From: Hyaloscypha bicolor E | Lineage: Eukaryota; Ascomycota; Leotiomycetes; Helotiales; Hyaloscyphaceae | DNA length: 64,000 nucleotides | Assembly (NCBI RefSeq): GCF_002865645.1 | Contig: NW_020194552.1 | Coordinates: forward strand, 1,302,001 to 1,366,000 | Reading direction: 5' to 3' | In this document: positions 52,085 through 61,834 of the stretch, one piece after another | Position numbering within the stretch: the stretch's first letter is position 1 | Layout of the letters: the number at the start of each line of letters is the position of its first letter | The notes under the pieces: generated by a model | The model's database searches: none | The model's input: only the letters and a program-made list of their open reading frames with translations | What the model was told of the DNA's origin: nothing | Position numbers and translations under genes: made by a program

Positions 52085-53860
52085 ATTATTATATAGCAAA
52101 TATATAATATATTATAATAGAAGTTAGAATATACTTATTATAACTTTGTTATAATAGACTTTATATATTCTATATATAATTTATAATATATTTAAAGTTT
52201 ATAATATAGTTTTATAATTTTTAATAGTTTTTTTTAATTTTTCTATTTTACTAAAATTCTCTACTATTATAGATAAATAAGCTTTTAGCTTATAATTTCC
52301 TTAATTTTTATATTATAATAACTTTATAATTACTTTATAGAAATTAATATATTAAATTTTTATTTTATTAAAACTATAATTATAATAATTATATAATTTA
52401 AAATATTTAATTCAGGCTATTATATATTAAGTTCTCTTAATATTAGTTATTATATTATATTATATACTAAAAGCCATCTATTTACTTTTTATAATAATTT
52501 TATTTTATTATAGTTATAATTATAATAAATAAATAACTTAAAATATTTAGTTCTAGCTATTATATATTATATAATACTAGCCGAAATAAAATAATAACTT
52601 ATAATATTATATTCTATAAATATAACGTTTTATACTAAATTTTTATTTTATTATAATTATAATTATAATAAATATATAACTTAAAGAATTTAATTCGGAC
52701 TATTATATATTAAGTTCTCTTAATATATAATATTATTACTAATATTACTAGCTAAATACTACTATAAGGCTCGAATACTATAATACTTCTATAATTTCAT
52801 ATTATAATAACTTTCTATTTTATAATTATAATTTTATATATTTAATTTTATATATTTAATTTTATATATTTAATTTTATATATTTAATTTTATATATTTA
52901 ATTTTATATATTTAATTTTATATATTTAATTTTATATATTTGATTTTATATATTTAATTTCATATATTTAATTTTTATTTTATTATAATTATAATTCTAA
53001 TAAATATATAATTTAGGCTACTATATATTAATATTTAATATAAGTATTTACTAACTACTATCTATTATATATTATAATATTATATTATATTTTAACTTTA
53101 TATTTTAATAACTTTATAATCTCTAAATAGAAATTATTATACTAAATTTTTATTTTATTATAATTATTATTATAATAAATATATAACTCGAAGTATTAGA
53201 TTTAAGCTACTATTTATTAAGTTCTTATATTTTCTTATATATAATATAGAAGCCTGCTATTATATAATTTTATTTCTAAAATAATTATATCTATAACTTA
53301 ATAATATATTAGTAAAATTTAGAGCCGTTATATAATATCTCAATTACTAGTAATATATAATTAATTCTAGTCTTAAAATAATAGAATTATATAATAAGAA
53401 GCTATAGTATATAATATATAATAGATAGTATAGTATTATCTAACTAATTAAATATTTCAAAATTTAGAATATATAACTACTATTCTAAACTAGAATATAT
53501 TAAGTTTAAATATATTATAATAGTATTATAAAGTGCCTGAAATTAATTATTATATATTTAGATATCTCTATTATAGTAAATTATATTATTATATTATATT
53601 CTTTATAATTCGTGGCCTAATTACATATATAGATAGTTATAATTTTTGGCCTAGTATAACTAGAATTAGCGAGTACTACTATTATATAGCAAATATATTA
53701 TATACTACTATAAAAGAGAGGATATACTCTTTATAACTTTAGTGAAATAGTGTCGCATATCCTATATATTCTGTATACAATTTATAGCGCATTTAGAGAA
53801 CGTGATGTAGTATTGTGAATTGAAATAGTATATTTGAATTTTGTAGTTTTCCGTGATTTT
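52085..53860. repeat. Repeat copies spanning the right edge of the AT-rich block
   Basis: A segment at 52085-52235 matches 53672-53860 collinearly (both contain ATTATATAGCAAATATAT). The left copy is heavily AT-shifted, whereas the right copy passes into normal sequence (CGCATATCCTATATATTCTG). Between them lie imperfect units of roughly 170-200 bases built on TTTTATTTTATTATAATTAT. The edge of the RIP-mutated block therefore falls inside a repeat copy, as it does on the left near 10.8 kb. Confidence 0.6.
52830..52975. repeat. 14-bp tandem repeat array
   Basis: About ten copies of ATTTTATATATTTA, with single-base variants only in the last units. The homogeneity contrasts with the mutated surroundings and suggests recent expansion by slippage. 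Confidence 0.85.
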
Positions 53861-54165
53861 CGCGAACCGGCCTTCCAGCACCTCGTCCCTCCTGTATAGA
53901 CATTTTCGTAATCCTTAGTAGAAACTGTTATCTTGGGCGTCTGACACTAGCACTCGACGTTTTACATGACCGGAGATGAGATCAGTCTAACGCATTATAA
54001 CACGACTGCCTGCGTCCCTCTCAAGTCCAGCCACCCCTGGCAGGCAGCAACGCCGATTCTCTTTAAGAACCAATTAGCCCAACATAAGGAAGAGAATTCA
54101 CGCAAACTCAAACTAAGAAAGAGCGCAACCTCCACCGCCTCGGAATCCACGTACCAGACAATCAT
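53860..54165. other. Left part of a normal-composition island; downstream flank of the small secreted protein gene
   Basis: Composition returns to normal. The plus strand has a 67-codon frame (53966-54169) that lacks family features and overlaps the tail of the minus-strand gene, so it was not accepted. The stretch probably contains the 3' UTR of the minus-strand gene. Confidence 0.4.
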
Positions 54166-54327
54166 CTAGACAACAGGCTGAGCTACGCTGTCATCAACTT
54201 CTCTTGGCCCCAATGGGTTGCGAATTCTCAGCATGCGGGGTGAACAAGCGTCGAACGTGTCTTTTCCACCGCAGCAGGAGCCGACAGAAAGGAGCAGACA
54301 GAGAGATATCAGGGTGCTCAGGTTCAT
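54166..54327 (-). CDS. Small secreted cysteine-containing protein (effector-like candidate)
   Basis: A 53-codon frame on the minus strand starts at ATG 54327-54325 in a favourable context (AAAATGA) and ends with TAG at 54168-54166. The product begins MNLSTLISLCLLLSVGSCCG, a good signal peptide with a Leu-rich core and likely cleavage after Gly16-Ser17 or Cys18. The remaining 35 or so residues contain Cys18, Cys19 and Cys28 and several Arg, Asp and Pro residues. Two TATA-like boxes and a CT-rich leader lie 80-160 bases upstream. It stands alone in a 1.2-kb normal island between RIP-mutated repeats, next to a solo LTR, as fungal effector genes often do. No homologue is recognised. It may also be a chance frame or a pseudogene cut short at the TAG. 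Confidence 0.5.
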   Translation of the reverse strand: MNLSTLISLCLLLSVGSCCGGKDTFDACSPRMLRIRNPLGPREVDDSVAQPVV

Positions 54328-54409
54328 TTTCTTTAAAGCGGGCCGTGGACTAACTCGGAGATATACAGGAAGGATAGCGTTGCGCTGGATCTTGTAGTAT
54401 AAGTCGAGA

Positions 54410-54485
54410 TTGGCAGAGAAAGAAGGTATGTACTTGAGTTAACTTCGAAATTCAGGTCTCGGGTATGCGTTTATATACTTATATA
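54410..54485 (-). promoter_or_regulatory. Putative core promoter of the small secreted protein gene
   Basis: On the minus strand TATATAAG (54485-54478) and TATATAAAC (54477-54469) are followed by a pyrimidine-rich CCTTCTTTCTCTGCC (54426-54412), and the ATG lies about 145 bases from the TATA boxes. TATA plus CT-rich initiator is a common fungal promoter layout. Confidence 0.45.
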
Positions 54486-54718
54486 GAGGAACACTCCAAG
54501 GCACATGTTCGTAGTACTCCGGAGTATTACGGGTCGGAGACGATTTCGGACAAATCATAATGTAATAAAAGAGGGTTTTTATAGTATGGTCTATAATTTG
54601 AACTAGTTCGCTTTTTAGGGACTTTAAACAGACTGGATAAAATTTTGAAAACTGAATAATATATTTCCTAGTAAATTAGTTTAAAGTTAACTTAAATGTT
54701 TGCTTAGCCTTACTAATA

Positions 54719-54963
54719 GCTAATGTGACGGCAGGAACAAAGCAATGGAACGATGCTCAAAGATCAATGATTTCCAATGTCCTACAGAATCTAAAGCTAA
54801 GGAGAGAAGGAGTGAGGTGTGGCAGTGGATAAGTAGGTATGGCCAAGACCACTGAAACGCCGAGCTTTGGAAGCGAGCTTGGTTTGAACCATAGCTTGGA
54901 ACCTTAGCTGAAACCAACCCCTTTGGCTGAAACCAACCATGTGACACCAGCCGTCACAGCTAA
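54719..54963. mobile_element. Solo LTR with GCTAA target duplication
   Basis: The 235-bp element at 54724-54958 begins TGTGACGG and ends CCGTCACA (9-bp inverted ends counting the next base pair). It is flanked exactly by GCTAA at 54719-54723 and 54959-54963. These are hallmarks of an LTR left after recombination between the two ends of a retrotransposon. It is not RIP-mutated to the degree of the nearby block. No internal region is present. A 75-codon minus frame within it is a shadow. Confidence 0.8.
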
Positions 54964-55077
54964 GGTTTTCCGAAAACTATTAACTATACTAGGTTTTTAT
55001 AAAGTCTAAGGAGGTTTCTTACTTCTGAGAGAATTACAGAAAATAATAAGTAATTAATTGATTTAGTTATAAAATAC

Positions 55078-55485
55078 TAAGTAGTACTAAGGCTACTATA
55101 AAGAACTCTAGTCTCCTAAACTCTATCTCTCAAACATATAAATAAAGCTTTTTCTAACCTACTTTTTTATATATATTTCTATATTAAAAGACCTTGTATT
55201 AAACTATAAAACTTTATAATACCCGGTCTACTATTAATTAGATAATAACTCTAACTCTACTATTACAGACTACTATATTATTAACCGATAAATAGATTAA
55301 TATTTATAATATACTTTATCTAATTAATAGTAGATCGGGTATTACAAAGTTTTATAGTTTAATATAAGGTCTTTTAATATAGAAATATAAAAAAGTAGGT
55401 CGGGAAAAGCTTTATTTATATACTTGAAAAACGGAGTTTAGAAGACTAGAGTTCTTTATAGTAGCTTTAGTATTATTTAATATCT
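55078..55485. mobile_element. Foldback element with arms of about 168 bp
   Basis: Arms at 55078-55245 and 55316-55485 are complementary over about 168 bases with scattered transition-type mismatches, around a 70-base spacer. There is no coding frame. The form is that of a foldback transposon or an inverted duplication. Moderate AT shift suggests exposure to RIP. No target duplication was identified. Confidence 0.8.
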
Positions 55486-55822
55486 CTTCTATTAATTCAT
55501 CTAAAGCCTATTCTTATTATAATTACTTCTTATTTCCTATTTCTCTTATAATACAGGCTATAACTGCATTTTCTATAATATATTAGACTATTAATAGGTT
55601 AGTAGATATATAATATAAGAGAAATAAAAAGATATAGAAGAAAGTTTACTAGATAGTAATAGTAGTAATAAAGAATTAGGAAACTAGAAATGCCTTAAAC
55701 TGGAATAGTAAAGTCTAAATACTAGAGTAATTATAACTATTTATAGTACTTTATATAAAAAGCTTATATATTAAATTAATTAATTAATTAATAGGTTAAT
55801 ATATTATAATATAGGAATTTCA

Positions 55823-56418
55823 GAAGTTTTAGTAATATAATATAAATAAAATAGCTAAAATATACTAAAACTATTAGATACCTATATATAATAGTTTCTC
55901 CGAAACTCTATAATCTTAATTAGATTAATTAATTTAATTTACGTTATTGTAATATATATTTATATAAATTCTAGACCTTTCGGACCGACAAAAACTTAAA
56001 GAAAGCATTTTCTTAAGTTTTAGTAATATAATATAAATAAAATAGCCAAAATATACTAAAACTATTAGATATCTATATATAATAGTTTCTCCGAAACTCT
56101 ATAATCTTAATTAGATTAATTAATTTAATTTACTTTATTATAATATATATTTATATAAATTCTAGACCTTTTGGACTAATAAAAACTTAAAGAAAGCATT
56201 TTCTTAAGTTTTAGTAATATAATATAAATAAAATAGCTAAAATATACTAAAACTATTAGATATCTATATATAATAGTTCTTCTAAATTCTATAATTTTAA
56301 TTAGATTAATTAATTTAATTTACTTTATCCTAATATATATTTATATAAATTCTAGACTTTTCGAACCGACAAAAACTCAAAGAAAGTATTTTCTTAAGTT
56401 TTAGTAATATAATATAAG
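55823..56418. repeat. 191-bp tandem repeat, three units plus a partial fourth
   Basis: Units start with AAGTTTTAGTAATATAATAT at 55823, 56015, 56206 and 56396 (spacings 192, 191 and 190). They share CTATATATAATAGTT and TCTAGAC followed by a variable TTTCGGACCGAC. Differences are mainly transitions. No gene lies inside. Confidence 0.88.
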
Positions 56419-58560
56419 ATTAGACTTATATTACTAACTTTTCTAAGCAAAAATAAAAAATATTTAATTATTTAATTATTATTTAATTAAGTTAGTACAA
56501 TTATATAATTTATAATTATTAATGAAAATAAAGGTTATATAATAATAAAAAGAACTATATAAATATATTTTATTTTTTTCTTTTACTAATATCTATATTT
56601 TTTAAAGCTAGTATCTAGTTAATAAAATTACTAATATCTTTCTAGTTCTTTTCTTTATTATTATCTTAAATAGCTTTAATCTTTACTAAATTATTCTTTA
56701 GATTTAGTAATAAATCTGCTATTAATTTCTCTAAAAGCTTTGCTTTTCTATTTATTTCTTTTATTACTATATATATTAATCTATAATTAATATATATAAA
56801 ATAAAGCTTATTTATAGTTTTAACTAGTATTTAATTTCGCATTTTCGATTATAGGAAGTTTATAATAAAGAAAGCTTATTCGGAAGTAACTAAATTAATA
56901 ATAGTATATAAAGAATTAAGGGCTAGTTTTAATAATTCTAGAGATTTAGTTACTTATTATAATTAGTATATAAATAATAAGAATATTAGTAACTTACTAA
57001 AAGCTCTTAAAAAGATCTAGTTTAACTAGAAAAATAAGTCTAATAAGAGTTTAAAGAATAGAAATTCCCTTGCTTCTTCTTATATTAATAGAACTTATAA
57101 AAGTCCTGAATTCCAAGCCTTTCTAATATAAAAGTATTAACTTATATAGCAAATAAATTAGTAAGAATAATACTATAGTTTTCTAAAAGAAATATATATA
57201 TTACTAGATAAATAGATTAAAGCTATACCTTTATTTATATAGTCTATTTTCCTTTACTAATATATATATAGTAATTATTAACTTGCTTCTATTATAGCTT
57301 ATTGCCTTATATCTAATATATTTAAAAGTAAGTATTAATTACTATCTAATAAAAATATATCTTTCTAAGTATTAAATAATTTAATTTAAACATTTTTTAG
57401 TATATATAAATAAGCTCTAGAACCCGCTTTAAGGCCTTATTCTTCTACTAATTATTATTATTATAATAGAGTATTAACTTAATTATAATTAGTTCTCGAG
57501 AATTATTATTTAGATATTTAATATATACTTTTAAAGCTTTAGACAATCTATTAATAGAGGCAATTTAATATATTTAAGTATTCTAGTATATTAGTATAAT
57601 TATAATTAAGGCAATAATTCCTCTATATTTCTTTATAGCCTTTTATAAATATATTAATTACTTATCCGATTTCGAAAATATACTAATAATTTTATTTGAA
57701 AAGTTCTTAAAGAAGATACTAGTTATAGTAATAATTTAGTTCTAGAAAAGGTCTTTAAAAATTAGTTAAATTTCATAAGAATTATATAGTACTAAGAAAA
57801 TATAGAAAGTATCTGGATTTTCAATAAGATTAGACTATATTCTTCTTTATATATTACAGATATTAGAAAAGAAAGTAGTCTAATAATTTAAAGAACTCTA
57901 TATAATCTTATTTACTTCCTTAATTATATTTTTAACTATTTAGCTTGCTCCTACTTTAATAGCTTTAATTCTAACTGAATTCTAATAGTATAAGATCTCA
58001 TTTACCAGAAATAATATATTTTTAATATATATCTTACTAATATTTAAAGAGCTATTAGTAATAATTTAAATATAAGATACTATATCTACTATCTATTATA
58101 CTTTTAATTTAATCTTATTATACTAGAAGTTAAGGAGTATTCCTATAAGAGTTTTATAATTCGGAGCTTTAAAGCCTACTTTTAGGTAAAAGGCTTTCTA
58201 TTTAGAAGTATTAAATTGAGAGAAACTATATATTAAGTAAAGATAGCAAGTATAAATAGTTCTTTAGCTAACGAGTTTTTAACCTTAAAATAATTATATA
58301 TAGATAGCTATTTCTTCTTCTATACTATTAAATTAATTCTATAATTCTTTTAATATTGCTTCTAACCTTTATATTTCTTTAAGTAAGGGCCCAGATTTAT
58401 AGTAGTATTCTATAACTTTAGTAGAATAGAATAGTACTTATACTAGGCTTTCTTGCTAATAAATCCGTAATTAGAAGTGGGATAAATAAAGGCAAACTGA
58501 GCTATAAGGAGCTTATTACTATAGGTACTATTAGTATTAGTTACAGGCAGTATAGTAGTG
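56419..58560 (+). other. Unassigned RIP-mutated mobile-element remnant
   Basis: Plus-strand translation with TAG read as Trp gives long protein-like stretches (for example SLASSYINRTYKSPEFQAFL near 57070 and YILLYILQILEKKVVWWF near 57850). This suggests a decayed element frame of about 1.5 kb. No catalytic motif was recognised and no terminal repeats were found. Confidence 0.4.
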
Positions 58561-58824
58561 AATTTACTAATATATAGGAAGGATCGTTCTGTAAAGTAGA
58601 AGAAGTGCCTGTTACATGTATTGATTTCCAGCCCTCTGATTAGCTGGATTCAAACCCTCCTCAGAACCCACTTAATTTAATGCTTAATCGGCTCAAGAGC
58701 ATTATATTTAATTATATCTTAATGGGGTAGTAATTAAATTTAATTATCCATTCCTATCTCTGAGTGCCGGTGCTATTGCCGGTACTGTTGCCCCCCCCCA
58801 CAAAAAAAAAAAAGAAGCCCTCCA
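58561..58824. other. Transition from AT-rich to normal sequence with homopolymer runs
   Basis: Composition rises here. A run of ten C at about 58790 is followed closely by a run of A. No gene is seen. A TGGATTCAAACCC string near 58648 resembles a tRNA T-arm but has no accompanying cloverleaf. Confidence 0.4.
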
Positions 58825-59175
58825 TTAGTTCGCTGGCTCTAATAGCTTCCTTTCGTTAACGAGCAAGTAGGCCCCGCGAAAACCGTCTATACACTCTGCC
58901 ATCTCAGCATCAAATTGATCGTCAACCTTGCTATCGACAGTCGGACGTCTGGTAGACTGTCCAATAGCCAACCTAATAGTAGTAATCAAAAACTTTACAC
59001 GTGGTACCTTATGGTAATAAAAGTTTTTTTTATGGTAGGCTAGTAAATTGGGCCGAGTGTCGAAGCTAAATGTGTACCGATGCTGATGGACAGGGCTAGG
59101 TTGGGCATAAAGGAGCACACGGCTCCAACAAGACGTCTTTGTTCCAAGCAACGCAGCATTCATTGACACGTCCAA
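58825..59175 (-). CDS. Uncertain 116-codon frame divergent from the acyltransferase
   Basis: A minus-strand frame of normal composition starts only 34 bases from the acyltransferase start and points away from it. The C-terminal half (KVDDQFDAEMAECIDGFRGA) looks protein-like. The N-terminal half is less convincing and includes a Lys/Tyr-rich stretch. It could be a small gene sharing a bidirectional promoter, a decayed fragment, or chance. No family was recognised, and a cryptic intron is possible around 58980-59020. Confidence 0.25.
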   Translation of the reverse strand: MDVSMNAALLGTKTSCWSRVLLYAQPSPVHQHRYTFSFDTRPNLLAYHKKNFYYHKVPRVKFLITTIRLAIGQSTRRPTVDSKVDDQFDAEMAECIDGFRGAYLLVNERKLLEPAN

Positions 59176-59209
59176 GCATTTTGAGGGGCGAAAAGACCAT
59201 TTCCTTGCA

Positions 59210-60394
59210 ATGGATAGCAGTACGTTCTATCGTGTTACCAAACACCCTCTAAGCCTTTTAGCATCAAGCTACATTCTTGGTGCACTATCCTTGATTTACC
59301 TCCCGCCAAAGCCGCCTCTACGCCTGGGTGTTCTTGGGGTAATAGTGGCGTATACCCTTGCCATTTTCCAATATGCCGATACTTCCCAAATTCGGAGCTT
59401 CAATATCCACCTCTACGGATGCTCGCATGTGTGTGTCCTCCTCTACAGCAGCTACTTTCTGTGTCTCGCTCCGGAATCTCCCCCACTGACCGCGACAACG
59501 TTCACTCAAAAGGTATCTTGGGTATACAGGGTGATCTCGAACCCTCGTGGAATAGGCACGTCACGGGAACTCAAGCACCTGCCACGCTTCTCTCGTCTTC
59601 CAGGCTTCACTCGAAGCACTCCAACAAACACCATATCCCGCACTGAGTTTCTCATTAGTCGCACTCTCACCTGCTTCTTCTTTGTCGAGCTTGCGGCAGC
59701 GCTCCGTAAATTTGACGAGACTTACTACTGGCCCTCCTTGCGCGATGGCGACTTTTCGCTAGAACGAGAACGTTTCATCCGACGTCTGATTGGTGTTGAT
59801 GCGCGGGAAGTCTTGATCCGCCTCTATCTTCCACTTCAGTTTTTCCTCCCGACGTACAACTACCTTTCTGCGGTCCATTCTGGACTTTCCGTTGTCTGCG
59901 TTCTCTGTGGGCAGGAGCCGGCGGCTTGGCCTCCACTCTTTGGCTCTCTTGCAGATTCGACAAGCTTGCGCCAGTTCTGGGGGCATTTCTGGCAGAGCTT
60001 TCACCGTAATGCGACTGTTGCGCATGCGTCTCTCCTTACACATGATTTCTTGCGTATAAAAAGGGGTTCGCGGCTCAGTCGCGGCCTCTTGACTGTACTT
60101 GTGTTTGTTATGAGTGGATTGATGCATTCGTGGTGTGCTAAGTTGCAGTCAAGGAAGTGCGGTGCAGCTCCGGTGATGCTCTGGTATTGTTTAGCCGCTG
60201 CGGGAATCGTGATTGAGGACTGCGCTCAAACAGCTTACGAGGCTGTGGAGGCACGCCTTTGGAAAGAACTGAAAGCCCCTCGGATGACGACTCGGCATGA
60301 GGTCTTGGGATACATTTGGGTATGGGTATTCTTTGCTTGGTCGTTGCCCAAAATGGTGTATCCTAATTTTGCCTGCGAGCTTACGGAGTCTTAG
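59210..60394 (+). CDS. Membrane-bound O-acyltransferase, wax-synthase/TRI7-like
   Basis: An intronless frame of 394 residues starts at ATG 59210 and ends with TAG at 60392-60394. Multiple hydrophobic segments span the protein (about residues 14-31, 37-54, 70-87, 205-235, 295-315, 318-340, 365-385). The signature SLRQFWGHFWQSFHRN at residues 252-267, followed by FVMSGLMHSW with the conserved His306, identifies the wax-synthase type MBOAT group that includes fungal O-acetyltransferases of secondary metabolism such as TRI7. The enzyme should transfer an acyl group, probably acetyl from acetyl-CoA, to a hydroxyl in the endoplasmic reticulum membrane. No synthase, P450 or regulator gene is adjacent. 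It sits alone in a 1.6-kb normal island flanked by RIP-mutated repeats. Substrate cannot be predicted. Confidence 0.85.
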   Translation: MDSSTFYRVTKHPLSLLASSYILGALSLIYLPPKPPLRLGVLGVIVAYTLAIFQYADTSQIRSFNIHLYGCSHVCVLLYSSYFLCLAPESPPLTATTFTQKVSWVYRVISNPRGIGTSRELKHLPRFSRLPGFTRSTPTNTISRTEFLISRTLTCFFFVELAAALRKFDETYYWPSLRDGDFSLERERFIRRLIGVDAREVLIRLYLPLQFFLPTYNYLSAVHSGLSVVCVLCGQEPAAWPPLFGSLADSTSLRQFWGHFWQSFHRNATVAHASLLTHDFLRIKRGSRLSRGLLTVLVFVMSGLMHSWCAKLQSRKCGAAPVMLWYCLAAAGIVIEDCAQTAYEAVEARLWKELKAPRMTTRHEVLGYIWVWVFFAWSLPKMVYPNFACELTES

Positions 60395-61834
60395 TAAGGA
60401 GTATCGGCTGACAACCCACTGGAGACTCGTAGTACAAATCTTGAGGAGAAATACATACAGTTTGATTAGTCACAAAAAATATCTATACTTTTATAGTAGT
60501 AAATACAGGCTATATGGCTGTATACAGGCTGTATTTTCAAAATATTATACAGGATGTATCAAAAAATACTCTTTAATACTTAATCTTTATATTATTATAT
60601 ATATAATATAATAATACTAACTTAAGTTTTATAATTATTAAAATCTTAACCTTTTTAATAAAACCTAAGTTATTCTCTTTATTTTAAGCTCTTTAACTCT
60701 AAATACTTACTTTAGAATATTTTTCTCTTATAAATCTAATATTATATTTCTTATTTAATTTATTTAAAATTTCTTTCAAATAATAATTTAATTCTTAACT
60801 TATAAATTTCTTATTATATTTATATAAAATTTTAATTTAACTTTAATATTATTATTATTACTTTCTTGTTTTATATTATAATTATATAAACTATTATATT
60901 TAATTAGTTTATACTTTTATATCTTTAAAATATTCTATTATTACTAAAAATAATATAAGTTATTATAGTTAGACTATTACGTGAGTTCGTTATAGCCGGT
61001 ACGGCTAGCCTAAACCAGGTTAGAGGCATATTAGTAGTATTTCGGACTTGTATAAAAGAAAGTACCTCCTACTTACTTTATATTTTCTTTCTTATCTTTT
61101 TTGTATTCTTTATATTCTAGTCTATAATAGAATTATATTTAATTAAATAATATACTTCTATATGTCTCTTATTTAATTATAATCTTATTATATATTATAT
61201 AAGTAATTTGTTAGATTTTATTAAATACTATTAACTTCTAGTTATATAATATATTCTAGTTCTTATATTCTAATCTTTGTATTATATAACTTATAATATA
61301 ACTTCTTACCTACTTTTTTATAAGTAAAAACACTCTTATTTTAATATATTTCCTTAGAATTACTTAATAATAAATATTACTTTTTATTTCTTTTATACTT
61401 TTTCTTGTTTTTATTATATCTTTATATTAATATCCTTTTTTTTAATAATATATAATAAGCTTAGACCTTAAATTATTATTATATAAAGCTATATATACTT
61501 TTATTTTATTTGTTTTTTAGAAGTAATTAAATGTATTTTAATCTTTTCTTTTATAGCTATATTATAAATAACCTAATCTATATATATTATCTTATTATTA
61601 TATTTAGATATTATATATTACTAAATATTATTTACTTTAACTATATAATATACTCTAGCTTCTATATTCTATAACATATAATAAAATGTCCTAGTCTAAT
61701 TTATTTCTTAATAAATAGAAATATTCCTGTTTTAATATACTATTTAACTACTAGGTCAAATACTACTATAGTATTAATTATCTTATACCTATAAACCAGC
61801 TTACTATACTTCTGCTCTAGCTACTCTAAATATT
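60395..61834. other. AT-rich flank with a less mutated patch resembling an LTR promoter
   Basis: Composition falls to AT-rich soon after the acyltransferase stop. Short TACAGGCTGTA-like motifs repeat at 60506-60560. A patch at about 60975-61090 keeps normal composition, with GCCGGTACGGC and a TATAAAAG box followed by CTCCTACTTAC, as in the U3/R part of an LTR. No partner copy was found in the window. Confidence 0.35.

Larger units (their letters stand above)
10790..53740. other. AT-rich RIP-mutated heterochromatic block, about 43 kb
   Basis: By eye this stretch is over 80 percent A+T and is built almost wholly of retroelement remnants. Recognisable retroelement frames carry TAG where TGG is expected and Asn where catalytic Asp is expected. 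That is the signature of cytosine deamination on both strands (C-to-T and G-to-A), known as RIP in Pezizomycotina. No intact gene lies inside. Such blocks are usually H3K9-methylated. Centromeric identity is possible but cannot be judged from sequence. Confidence 0.85.

Noticed and set aside
53966..54169. 67-codon plus-strand frame in the island
   Set aside because: No signal peptide or domain, and it ends over the tail of the minus-strand frame, which has better start context and promoter signals.
58640..58670. tRNA T-arm-like string TGGATTCAAACCC
   Set aside because: No acceptor stem, anticodon arm or D-arm could be fitted on either strand.
58788..58815. Adjacent poly-C and poly-A runs as a retroposon tail
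   Set aside because: No coding or SINE-like sequence precedes the runs, and no target duplication is visible. Simple slippage or assembly error is enough.
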